From positions 1 to 31,335 of the forward strand of contig CAZGAS010000011.1 of the NCBI GenBank assembly GCA_964523875.1: DNA of 31,335 nucleotides, read 5' to 3'. Position 1 is the stretch's first letter; each line of letters opens with the position of its first letter. This document shows positions 21,655 to 29,106 of this stretch, piece after piece. The position numbers and the translations under genes are program-made. The DNA comes from JAUVHV01 sp964523875 (GTDB taxonomy: Bacteria; Omnitrophota; Gorgyraeia; JABMRG01). The notes below the pieces were generated by a model. The model had not been told where the DNA came from. It made no database searches and saw only the letters and a program-made list of their open reading frames with translations.

Positions 21655-24315
21655 TTAAGTCTTCATCCAGTTTTTACCGCTCGAGATATTTACCTTGACC
21701 GGTACCTTTAATTCCACTACCTCTTCCATGCCTTTTTTAACAACAGCGCTCATCTGGGCAAGTTCCGCCTTTGGTATGTCAAAAACAAGCTCATCATGGA
21801 CCTGAAGAACCATCTTGCCCTTTAAACCTTTATTTATTATTTCATCGTGTATATGTATCATAGCCATCTTTATCATATCCGCGGCGGAACCTTGTATAGG
21901 TGTATTTATAGCTATTCTTTCCGCAAACTGTTTTATATTATTATTCTCCGAATTTATCTCAGGTATATAGCGCCTGCGGTTAAACATTGTAAGTACATAA
22001 CCGTTTGTCTTAGCAAACTCAATCTGATTCCGCATATATATGCCTACCTTAGGGTAGCGTAAAAAATAAGCATCTATAAAACTTTTCGCGGTTTCAGGGC
22101 TAATAGCAAGTTCTTTTGAAAGACCATAAGGACTCATTCCATAAACAATGCCAAAATTTACAGTCTTTGCCTGGTTACGCATCTTCTCGTCTACAGCCGC
22201 GATATCACAATCAAAAACAAGCGACGCGGTATAAATATGTATATCCATGTCACGACTGAACGCGTCTTGCAATATCTCATCTTCCGAGAGGTGGGCTAAA
22301 ATACGAAGCTCTATTTGTGAATAATCCGCTGCGAGTATAAGTCCATCTGTAAAAGACGGTATAAAGGCCTTGCGAATTTTTTTACCAATGCGCGTCTTTA
22401 TCGGTATATTTTGCAGATTAGGCCCCGATGAACTTAAGCGGCCCGTAGCTGTTACTGTCTGGTTAAATGACGTGTGGACTCTCCCTGTATCCCTGTTTAT
22501 CAGGCCCGGTAAGGCGTCAACATACGTGGTAGTTAACTTTGCCAGTTCTCTGTACTCAAGTATGGCCCTAGGCAACTCGTGTTTCAAAGCTAATATTTTA
22601 AGAACCTCTACATCAGTAGAGAAACCTGTCTTTGTTTTCTTTATAACGGGCAGATTAAGCTTATCAAATAAAACGCTGCTAAGCTGTTTGGGGGAATTTA
22701 TATTAAATTCGCAGTCAGCTATCTCATATATCTGATTACTTAGAGAGCCAAGGCTTTTCTGCATACTTTTTGACATATTCGCGAGAAACTTCTTATCAAT
22801 CGCTATGCCCGAAAACTCCATATCAGAGAGTACGCCAATAAGGGGCAGCTCAATATCATTAAACAGGTTATCAAGCCCTTTTTCCTGAAGCAGTCTGGCA
22901 AGAATATACTTTAACTGGAACGCCGCTTCAGAATCCTGACAACAATATCTTGATATATCCGGTATAGGCACCTCAGCCATTGTAATCTTTGCCTTGCCCT
23001 TACCTATCAACTCACTTATAGGCGTCATACTGACGCCAAGATACTCCATGCTTATATCCGTTAGGTTATGGTTAGGCTTAGACGGGTTCAGGAGATATGA
23101 CGCGACCATAGTATCAAAACATATCCCCTTCAGCTCTATACCAAGCTTCTTAAGAAGCAGTTTCTCGTATTTTATATTCTGGCCTATCTTCTTAATAGAC
23201 GGATTCTCAAAAATCGGTTTTAAGGCATTAAGGATATAATCTCTTTGCGAGTAGACCTCTAAAGCCTTAATAAAACTTACATATCGCGCTGCCTGTTTCT
23301 CCCAGCAGAATGATACTCCAACAACCTCACACTCTAGTGGATCAGTCGATGTAGTCTCAAAATCAAAGGCCCACTCTTTAGCCTTTTTCAGCGTAGATAT
23401 GAGTTCGTCAAACTCATCCTTTGAAGTTATAACCTCGTAAGAACCCCCCAGTTCTCTTTTGGGAGCCAACTCCTGGGCAAGTTTACGAAATTCGAGGTCA
23501 TTAAACAGGGCTAATAATTTTTCATTGTCAGGCTCACTTAATCGCATATCCTGAAAATCTATCTCTATATCAACATCCCTATCTATTGTCGCAAGCTCAC
23601 GGCTAAAATACGCGCTCTCTAAATTATCTTTTATTATTCTCTTCTTGGCCTCGCTCTTTACGCTTTCTATATCCTCGACAAGGTTATCAAGCCCATTAAA
23701 ACTGGATATAAGCTCTATAGCTGTCTTTTCACCTATGCCCGGAACCCCGGGAATATTATCGCTTGAATCTCCCATTAGTGCCATAATATCCACTATTCTT
23801 TTAGGCCCAACTCCATAACGGGCCTTTACTTTCTCCTCATCATAGATAAGGCCTTCTTTATGCGTTGAATAGACCTTTACATTCTTGGATACAAGCTGGA
23901 GCGCGTCTTTGTCGCCTGTTACTATAAATGTCTTTAGACCATTCTTCTCTGCACGTGATGATATTGTACCTAGTATATCATCAGCCTCAAAACCATCCTT
24001 CTCGTATATAGGTATCCTATATGCCCTAAGGACCTTTTTTATAATGGGCATCTGCGCGACAAGATCTTCAGGCATCGGTTTTCTATGCGCTTTATAGGCT
24101 TCGTATCTCTTATGCCTGAAGGTAGGCCCTTTTAGATCAAATGATACAGCAAGTAAATCCGGGGACTCCGACTCTATAAGCTTCTTAAGCATTATTATAA
24201 AACCATATACCGCGTTAGTAGGAAACCCCTTAGAATTTACAAGGCTCCTTATCGCGTAGTAAGCACGGTAGCAAAACGCGTTACCGTCTATTAAAAAAAG
24301 CCTCTTTTCTTTCAT
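21655..24315 (-). CDS. polA: DNA polymerase I
   Basis: Repair and primer-removal polymerase of 886 residues with all three domains. The 5'-3' exonuclease is at about residues 1-290 (LFLIDGNAFCYRAYYAI, GFEADDILGTISSRAE, GDSSDNIPGVPGIGEKTA). The 3'-5' exonuclease domain is at about 305-490, and the polymerase core covers the rest, with motif A DYSQIELRILAHLS, motif B MRNQAKTVNFGIVYGMSPYG and motif C LQVHDELVFD. In the proofreading site, motif I D318/E320 (DFET) and motif III Y457/D461 are intact, but the motif II Asp is Glu384 (GQNIKYEKLLL), so proofreading may be altered. A 193-bp gap upstream may hold its promoter. Confidence 0.97.
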   Translation of the reverse strand: MKEKRLFLIDGNAFCYRAYYAIRSLVNSKGFPTNAVYGFIIMLKKLIESESPDLLAVSFDLKGPTFRHKRYEAYKAHRKPMPEDLVAQMPIIKKVLRAYRIPIYEKDGFEADDILGTISSRAEKNGLKTFIVTGDKDALQLVSKNVKVYSTHKEGLIYDEEKVKARYGVGPKRIVDIMALMGDSSDNIPGVPGIGEKTAIELISSFNGLDNLVEDIESVKSEAKKRIIKDNLESAYFSRELATIDRDVDIEIDFQDMRLSEPDNEKLLALFNDLEFRKLAQELAPKRELGGSYEVITSKDEFDELISTLKKAKEWAFDFETTSTDPLECEVVGVSFCWEKQAARYVSFIKALEVYSQRDYILNALKPIFENPSIKKIGQNIKYEKLLLKKLGIELKGICFDTMVASYLLNPSKPNHNLTDISMEYLGVSMTPISELIGKGKAKITMAEVPIPDISRYCCQDSEAAFQLKYILARLLQEKGLDNLFNDIELPLIGVLSDMEFSGIAIDKKFLANMSKSMQKSLGSLSNQIYEIADCEFNINSPKQLSSVLFDKLNLPVIKKTKTGFSTDVEVLKILALKHELPRAILEYRELAKLTTTYVDALPGLINRDTGRVHTSFNQTVTATGRLSSSGPNLQNIPIKTRIGKKIRKAFIPSFTDGLILAADYSQIELRILAHLSEDEILQDAFSRDMDIHIYTASLVFDCDIAAVDEKMRNQAKTVNFGIVYGMSPYGLSKELAISPETAKSFIDAYFLRYPKVGIYMRNQIEFAKTNGYVLTMFNRRRYIPEINSENNNIKQFAERIAINTPIQGSAADMIKMAMIHIHDEIINKGLKGKMVLQVHDELVFDIPKAELAQMSAVVKKGMEEVVELKVPVKVNISSGKNWMKT

Positions 24316-24509
24316 ATATATAACCTTATTCCATATGCATTACGGATTAAAAATTCAGAAGGGGTCAAAAAAAGGATAACCGCGTAAATAGGCGCTTCGT
24401 ATACTATTCTATGGTATTATATTTCAATTAGGTACAACTTTGTGACCGTATGAAATGCTTCAGATTCCTATGTTATCAAGTTGAAGACCTTATAAATGCC
24501 CGGAAGATA
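24316..24509 (-). promoter_or_regulatory. Intergenic gap before polA, possible -10 element
   Basis: This 194-bp gap separates the exported TPR gene from polA. On the minus strand it has a perfect TATAAT (24416-24421), but no good -35 lies 16-18 bp upstream (nearest TTGTAC is 10 bp away). A T-run (CTTTTTTTG, near 24370) follows a GCG/CGC pairing too short to call a terminator. I see no gene in it. Confidence 0.3.
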
Positions 24510-25145
24510 CTAATCCAAAGAAGTTACAAGGTTCTCCATTTCTCTGTTCTCTTCATCCAGTTTCTTGTAGAGTACAGTTAAATCGTGTGTAGCGTTTACA
24601 AACCACTCTATCTTAGTTTTACTGTAGGGGTAGATCTTATAGCATAAATTATAACGTTGTTCCGCGGCCTTAAAATTACCAAGCTGGCATTCATTTTGCG
24701 CTTGCTCTAAAAAGTACTTTACCGCCAGGCTATCCATGCGTTTGACACGTTTATCATACTCTGCCAGAATATCGGTCATCTCAAGCATGATAGCTTCTAT
24801 CCTACCGCGAGCCTCTAATATGCCTTCCTGTATAACAACACATTCAAGATAAAGCTTGGCAGGCTCATATGACGGTTCAATCTTCAGGATCTCTTCAAAG
24901 CGGTTTTTGGATTCAGTATATTTCTTAGAGCGATAATATGCCTTGCCCTCATTGAAATACTTATTAATAGAGGTTACTCTCTCCTGTGCCTGTTTCTGCT
25001 TCATATCCGCTATTCTGGCAAATTCCTTTATAGATTCATCTGGCAAATATACAGGAGCAGCTTGTAAGGCGGTAGGCAATAACAGTATAAGTAATATATG
25101 ACAATATATAATTACATTTATATTTATATAATACCTGCTTTTCAT
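24510..25145 (-). CDS. Exported TPR / coiled-coil protein of unknown function
   Basis: 211 residues. A clear signal peptide (MKSRYYININVIIYCHILLI, then LLLPTALQA, cleavage likely near residue 29) is followed by a TPR-like pair (YFNEGKAYYRSKKYTESKNR, then EILKIEPSYEPAKLYLE). A helical coiled-coil stretch comes next, then a second TPR-like pair (YFLEQAQNECQLGNFKAAEQ, then YKIYPYSKTKIEWFV) and a C-terminal helix. I do not recognise a named family. It is the last gene of the envelope cluster and has its own promoter only 8 bp from the ATG, with no SD site. A scaffolding role in the periplasm is the natural guess from TPRs. Confidence 0.8.
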   Translation of the reverse strand: MKSRYYININVIIYCHILLILLLPTALQAAPVYLPDESIKEFARIADMKQKQAQERVTSINKYFNEGKAYYRSKKYTESKNRFEEILKIEPSYEPAKLYLECVVIQEGILEARGRIEAIMLEMTDILAEYDKRVKRMDSLAVKYFLEQAQNECQLGNFKAAEQRYNLCYKIYPYSKTKIEWFVNATHDLTVLYKKLDEENREMENLVTSLD

Positions 25146-25153
25146 TTATCTAT

Positions 25154-25182
25154 AATATACACAAATTGATATAGCTTGTCAA
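25154..25182 (-). promoter_or_regulatory. Strong sigma70-type promoter giving a leaderless TPR-protein mRNA
   Basis: On the minus strand TTGACA (25177-25182), a 17-bp spacer, then TATATT (25154-25159). Only 8 bp separate the -10 from the ATG at 25143-25145, so transcription should begin at or within a base or two of the start codon. No SD-like sequence is present, consistent with leaderless translation. Confidence 0.65.
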
Positions 25183-25277
25183 GAATATAAGTTTGGATGA
25201 GTTCATTAAGTGGATTTATAATAAGGGCTTCATAAACAGTTTCATTTTACGTATGCGGGTATTGTTCAATCCATACA

Positions 25278-25865
25278 CTATAAATGGTGCTTTTTGAAAG
25301 ACTCTTTAAGGTTCTTTGATATCTCATGCATCTTAGCGAGATGTAATTTTATCCTTACTGGATCCACAGGCTGGTTTTGCAGTTCTTGCGAAACTGTGTT
25401 TAACAGATCATCCATAGCCTTCGCGCTAACTGTATTCTCCCGCGATGTATCTTTTAGATTTCGTATTACCATATTCAGGGAATCTGCCAGGCTCTGAAGT
25501 TCGTCACCCTTCCTTAAACTTATTTCCGAAGCGACGCCTCCCCCTGCCATCTTCCTTAGTATTGCCTCCATCCTATACCATGGTCCCGCTATACGATGGG
25601 AGATAATAATACTAAACCATGCCGCGAAAGGTATGATAATAATCTCAGCAGAAAGGGCTTTTATATTCGCTATTCGCAAAATCGTGATAAGCCTGCCCTG
25701 CGGATAAACATTCGCCAGCTTTTCTGAAAGGTAAGGAAAGACCGCTAGATATGTCGCGACACTTGATATGCCAACTGTCAATAATATGAATAACGATATA
25801 ATAAGAGCATACCGAAGCTGAAACGCTCTCTTGATAAGATAGGTTCTTCTTGGCACAGCAGCCAT
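25278..25865 (-). CDS. Two-helix membrane protein with a HAMP domain and no output domain
   Basis: 195 residues: membrane helix at about 19-41 (LIISLFILLTVGISSVATYL), a short external loop of about 30 residues, second helix at about 70-92, then a HAMP domain (SHRIAGPWYRMEAILRKMAG, with RKGDELQSLADSLNMVIRNL). It ends in a helical tail of about 65 residues. No kinase, GGDEF, methyl-accepting or phosphatase domain follows, so the signal must pass to a partner. HAMP domains normally transmit signals within receptors. SD AAGGAGA lies inside the end of the PDZ gene and only one base separates the stop and start codons, so the two are co-translated. The output partner is unknown. Confidence 0.82.
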   Translation of the reverse strand: MAAVPRRTYLIKRAFQLRYALIISLFILLTVGISSVATYLAVFPYLSEKLANVYPQGRLITILRIANIKALSAEIIIIPFAAWFSIIISHRIAGPWYRMEAILRKMAGGGVASEISLRKGDELQSLADSLNMVIRNLKDTSRENTVSAKAMDDLLNTVSQELQNQPVDPVRIKLHLAKMHEISKNLKESFKKHHL

Positions 25866-25866
25866 T

Positions 25867-26841
25867 CTAAGTCTCCTTTCTCCATAAAACCAGGTCTCGT
25901 ACTATATCAAGTTCAACATCACCTGCCAGAAGAGAATCAGTAATCTTGTTCTTCGCGGCGCGGAAAGGCATGTAACGCGTGGAGACTCCATTGATATGAG
26001 TAATAATATCCCCGTCTATAAGTCCGCTGCGGGCGGCCTGTGAAGTGCTCCTTAATGCCGCAACCGTTAACCCGTCCTCCTGCATCTTAAGCAGTAAACC
26101 AATATCATCAAGGCTTCTTGTCCGCCTGTGTGGGGCAGTGATTATAATACTTTTTTTTATGCTGAGAGCGACCTCCGGCGAGGAGCTATCGAGAATCATT
26201 TCCATTATCACGTCAAGGCTAAGGTAACCAGTCAATCTTCCCCATATCGATACGATTATATCGCCTTCTTCCACGCCTGACTCCGCTGCCGGAGAAGAAG
26301 GTATAATCCTAACAATCTTTGGCATACCTTTGTACGAGGACAGGATCAACCCCGTAGCCTTGTGGAAACGTTCTTCTTCTGTAGCAATCTTCTCTTCAAC
26401 TTCCGGATTATATAGCTTGCCTGATTCCTTGAAGAGCGCCTGTTTTCTCGCCATGTCACCCTTAAACTGTTTCTCAGGGTTCCTTAAAAATGTTGAGCGC
26501 ATATAGATAAATTTATCTTTTGCTTCCTTGTAGTCCGGATTAAGCTCATAGGCTCTTTTGTAATAGGTGTATGCCTTCGCGGGATTCCCGTTTTTCTGGT
26601 AATAATCCCCGAGTTTTATCAGGTTCTGTTCCTTTCTATCATAGAGGATATCCTTTACATCAGACTTATCAAAGTTTTTCTCGCCATAAATAGTGCTTAA
26701 AACAATGCTTTGGTGATAATTCTCCACTACAATACCTTTTACTTCGCTACCGTCTTTAAGGCATATTGTATCCGCGGTTGTTGTAAATTGAAATTGTAAA
26801 ACCAGATAAGCAATTAATATGAGATTTTTCAATAGTTTCAT
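25867..26841 (-). CDS. Exported TPR protein with two PDZ domains
   Basis: 324 residues. Signal peptide at 1-22 (LLKNLILIAYLVLQFQFTTT), a small SH3/Sm-like beta domain (about 24-70, TICLKDGSEVKGIVVENYHQ), a TPR pair (about 75-110, YYQKNGNPAKAYTYYKRAYE), PDZ1 (about 165-230, IVRIIPSSPAAESGVEEGDI) and PDZ2 (about 245-318, AALRSTSQAARSGLIDGDII). There is no Ser/His protease triad, so it is probably a peptide-binding scaffold rather than an HtrA or Ctp protease. Its ATG directly follows the stop of the membrane-anchored HTH gene with no gap. Co-encoded with the HAMP protein, it could present envelope signals to it; that is inference. Confidence 0.82.
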   Translation of the reverse strand: MKLLKNLILIAYLVLQFQFTTTADTICLKDGSEVKGIVVENYHQSIVLSTIYGEKNFDKSDVKDILYDRKEQNLIKLGDYYQKNGNPAKAYTYYKRAYELNPDYKEAKDKFIYMRSTFLRNPEKQFKGDMARKQALFKESGKLYNPEVEEKIATEEERFHKATGLILSSYKGMPKIVRIIPSSPAAESGVEEGDIIVSIWGRLTGYLSLDVIMEMILDSSSPEVALSIKKSIIITAPHRRTRSLDDIGLLLKMQEDGLTVAALRSTSQAARSGLIDGDIITHINGVSTRYMPFRAAKNKITDSLLAGDVELDIVRDLVLWRKET

Positions 26842-27174
26842 CTATCCAATTGATTTTAATATTACATATATAAGAAAAAGAATCAGGACACCTGACATAA
26901 GATAAAAATCATTAAAATAAAAAAAATCTTTTATGCCTGATAAAAAAGTATCGGGATATGTCGAGTCACTCTTTTGTGCCTTGTTGAGACCGATTGCAAC
27001 CTGTCCACCGTATTTACCTCTTAAAGAGAATATATTCTCCTCTTTAAACCTTAGGTACATGCCGCCAACATGATACGCGGGAATCTTTCCTTCGCTAACA
27101 AGGTCGCGTATCTCTTTCTCAGAGAGCCTAAGGCATTCCGCCGCTTCTTTAAGTGTTAAAAGTTTATCTGACAT
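26842..27174 (-). CDS. Tail-anchored excisionase-type helix-turn-helix protein
   Basis: 110 residues. Residues about 6-52 form an HTH_17/MerR-like excisionase domain (LLTLKEAAECLRLSEKEIRD, then EGKIPAYHVGGMYLRFKEEN). A polar linker follows, then a single C-terminal hydrophobic helix at about 90-109 (YLMSGVLILFLIYVILKSIG) with almost nothing after it. The protein should sit with the HTH in the cytoplasm and its tail in the membrane. It is not beside an integrase, so excision of a mobile element is unlikely. The upstream bactofilin carries the same HTH type. Possible jobs are holding DNA at the membrane or a membrane-linked regulator; neither is shown. Confidence 0.82.
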   Translation of the reverse strand: MSDKLLTLKEAAECLRLSEKEIRDLVSEGKIPAYHVGGMYLRFKEENIFSLRGKYGGQVAIGLNKAQKSDSTYPDTFLSGIKDFFYFNDFYLMSGVLILFLIYVILKSIG

Positions 27175-27248
27175 AATTTAATTTTATGGTTTACGCCGCA
27201 TCTTATGCATTATGGATTGTAATCAACACTCCTGAACTTAAGGTTTAT

Positions 27249-27803
27249 CTATTTGCTAACCTTCTCTTTTGCTATCCAGCTATCTATCTCATGCTTGTGG
27301 AATTTCCATTTATCGTTCTCTTTTCTAGCTGGAATCTTTTTCTGCGCGGCCCATTCTTTTACAAGTGAGGTATCTACCTCCAGATAACGCGCAACCTCGT
27401 CAAGCACCATTGTCCTGGATTTACCAGATGTTGTGGTCTGCTCTGATAAAGAGGCCATCTTACAATTTCCATTAAGAATAGCGCCGTCAGAAACAACAAG
27501 CGAAGAGGTTATTATATCACCAGTAATATTTCCGGGAGCAATAAGATGAAGCCTTCCTGTCGCTATAATATTACCAATCACCTTTCCGGCTATAGTAATA
27601 TCCTCACCATTGATGTCTGCCTTTACATGCGCGTTTTCTCCGATAATAAGATTTCCTCTTGTATTAAGTGTACCTTCAAACTCACCGCTTATCCTGAGAT
27701 TAACAGGATCCTTAAAAACCATTGTTCCCTGCATTGTAGCGTTAATATCTAATATTTTCTCCTCCGGTTGATCGTGCTTTTTCAATCTTCTTAAACCTGC
27801 CAT
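27249..27803 (-). CDS. Bactofilin fused to an excisionase-type HTH domain
   Basis: 184 residues. Residues about 18-120 are a bactofilin (polymer-forming beta-helix) repeat: GTMVFKDPVNLRISGEFEGT, NLIIGENAHVKADINGEDIT, AGKVIGNIIATGRLHLIAPG, ITGDIITSSLVVSDGAILNG, with NGNCKM at the end. Bactofilins form cytoskeletal filaments that position cell-wall and DNA-segregation factors. Residues about 129-184 are an added HTH_17-like domain (TMVLDEVARYLEVDTSLVKE, then KKIPARKENDKWKFHKHEID). Plain bactofilins usually end in a short disordered tail. A strong SD AGGAGG precedes the ATG. The fusion is seen directly in one open frame; the idea that it ties DNA or a regulator to filaments is inference. Confidence 0.88.
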   Translation of the reverse strand: MAGLRRLKKHDQPEEKILDINATMQGTMVFKDPVNLRISGEFEGTLNTRGNLIIGENAHVKADINGEDITIAGKVIGNIIATGRLHLIAPGNITGDIITSSLVVSDGAILNGNCKMASLSEQTTTSGKSRTMVLDEVARYLEVDTSLVKEWAAQKKIPARKENDKWKFHKHEIDSWIAKEKVSK

Positions 27804-27820
27804 ATCGTACCTCCTCTATT

Positions 27821-27840
27821 TACCCTCTTTTAAAAGGGTA
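27821..27840. other. Inverted repeat before the bactofilin gene
   Basis: TACCC-tc-TTTT followed directly by AAAA-GGGTA is an inverted repeat of 9 bp per arm with a 2-nt bulge in one arm. It lies between mgtC and the bactofilin SD site. No T-run follows on the minus strand, so a terminator is unlikely; it may be an operator or leader hairpin. Confidence 0.35.
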
Positions 27841-27856
27841 TGCGCGTTAACCTCTT

Positions 27857-28297
27857 CTACTTATTTATTTTACGTCCGACCTTATCATGCAGCTTGCTCA
27901 GAATTAAAAGGCTTACCAATATAAGAATAGTAGCAACTGCTGATACAATAAAGAGCCCTGAGCCCACAGCAAGGCCAACACCGGCTATAGACCATAAGCT
28001 GGCTGCTGTTGTCAGGCCTACTACTGAAACACGGGATCGTATAATAGTACCCGCGCCTAAAAAACCTATTCCGCTTACAACCTGGGCAGCTATTCTTCCC
28101 GGGTCAACATCCGCAATTCCTTTATAAAGGTCAAACATGTGCATTGAAGTAAGCATTATTACGCATGAACCTATACAGACTAATATATGCGTTCTAAATC
28201 CTGCTGCTTTCTCGTGAACCTCTCTCTCTATGCCAACTATTCCACCTAAAAGAGCGGCATACAAAAGCCTTAATACCATCTCCACCTCTGTAAGCAT
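27857..28297 (-). CDS. MgtC/SapB family inner-membrane protein
   Basis: 146 residues with about four membrane helices. The family pattern is clear: LLYAALLGGIVGIEREVHEK, AAGFRTHILVCIGSCVIML, DPGRIAAQVVSGIGFLGAGT, IIRSRVSVVGLTTAASLWSI, AGVGLAVGSGLFIVSA. It is the short SapB-like form without the C-terminal ACT-like domain of true MgtC. Some MgtC proteins modulate ATP synthase or Mg2+ homeostasis; the role of short forms is unknown. It has a good SD (AAAGGAG) and follows batE by 26 nt. Confidence 0.93.
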   Translation of the reverse strand: MLTEVEMVLRLLYAALLGGIVGIEREVHEKAAGFRTHILVCIGSCVIMLTSMHMFDLYKGIADVDPGRIAAQVVSGIGFLGAGTIIRSRVSVVGLTTAASLWSIAGVGLAVGSGLFIVSAVATILILVSLLILSKLHDKVGRKINK

Positions 28298-28323
28298 CTA
28301 TAACTCCTTTGCAAAATTATATT

Positions 28324-29100
28324 TTATATTATATCATAATTTGATGATTCTATCCAGCCAATCTTACCATCTTCTCCTTTAATCTGGCTCCACCGATCCC
28401 TTCTTCTCAAGACAATTATTTTTGCACCGGCATATAACCTGAAATTTACAGCTGTTGATTCTAATGGTTCGAATCTTGCGCTTATCTCATCTGCTAGTAC
28501 TATTGCTGAATGTATATGCTCTATCCGGTATATATTGATTGTCATCAATGTAAGAGCAAGCATAAACATTACGCCAAGAATTATAACAAATTTAAAAACA
28601 AATCTACACATAGTTTTTTTGAAAATAATCAAACTGAGAAGAAGTATTATAGCAAGGTAAATAAATGAAAGCGCTAAGGTCAGATCGTTAATTGTAAAAG
28701 TATCTAGAAAAGTATCGATCTTTCTATTTAACCATAAGCGGTTACCTCCCATTGTAGGTTTCTGCCTAAGAGAATCAGCATAAAGCAAATTCGCTTTCAA
28801 ATCACTATCGTATGAAATAAAGCGTTTTGCGCGTTCATAATTGAGTATAGCGCTGCCTAAAAGACCTGTCTTTAAATATGCGTTACCTAAATTATAATAC
28901 AACGAAGCGCTTTCATAACCATGCTTAAGTATGCCTTCATACAGATTTACAGCATCTTTAAATCTTGATTCTCCGTAAAGAGAAGACGCTTCTTTAAAGT
29001 TTTCGTAAGGATTATAACGAAACTCTTCGCCAAAAGAGCTGCCACCGATATGAGACAAAGCAACAACTATTAGCGCGGTAACCAAAAAAGTTCTTAACAT
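28324..29100 (-). CDS. BatE-like TPR protein with C-terminal SH3 domain
   Basis: 258 residues. Signal peptide or first helix (about 3-22), TPR repeats (about 32-110: ASSLYGESRFKDAVNLYEGI, ASLYYNLGNAYLKTGLLGSA), two adjacent membrane helices (about 137-158 and 168-188) and a C-terminal bacterial SH3 domain ending DRWSQIKGEDGKIGWIESSN. This layout is that of BatE in Bat (aerotolerance-related) operons, and batD lies directly upstream. The SH3 domain should face the periplasm and may bind peptidoglycan. The ATG is 6 nt after the batD stop. Confidence 0.85.
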   Translation of the reverse strand: MLRTFLVTALIVVALSHIGGSSFGEEFRYNPYENFKEASSLYGESRFKDAVNLYEGILKHGYESASLYYNLGNAYLKTGLLGSAILNYERAKRFISYDSDLKANLLYADSLRQKPTMGGNRLWLNRKIDTFLDTFTINDLTLALSFIYLAIILLLSLIIFKKTMCRFVFKFVIILGVMFMLALTLMTINIYRIEHIHSAIVLADEISARFEPLESTAVNFRLYAGAKIIVLRRRDRWSQIKGEDGKIGWIESSNYDII

Positions 29101-29106
29101 TTTAGT

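Noticed and set aside
26842..27174. Excisionase of an integrated element
   Set aside because: There is no integrase, attachment site or other mobile gene nearby, and the protein has a C-terminal membrane anchor.
27821..27840. Rho-independent terminator after mgtC
   Set aside because: The inverted repeat is present but no T-run follows it in the direction of transcription.
28460..28475. tRNA T-loop-like GGTTCGAATC
   Set aside because: It lies inside batE and no cloverleaf arms surround it; no tRNA was found anywhere in the window.
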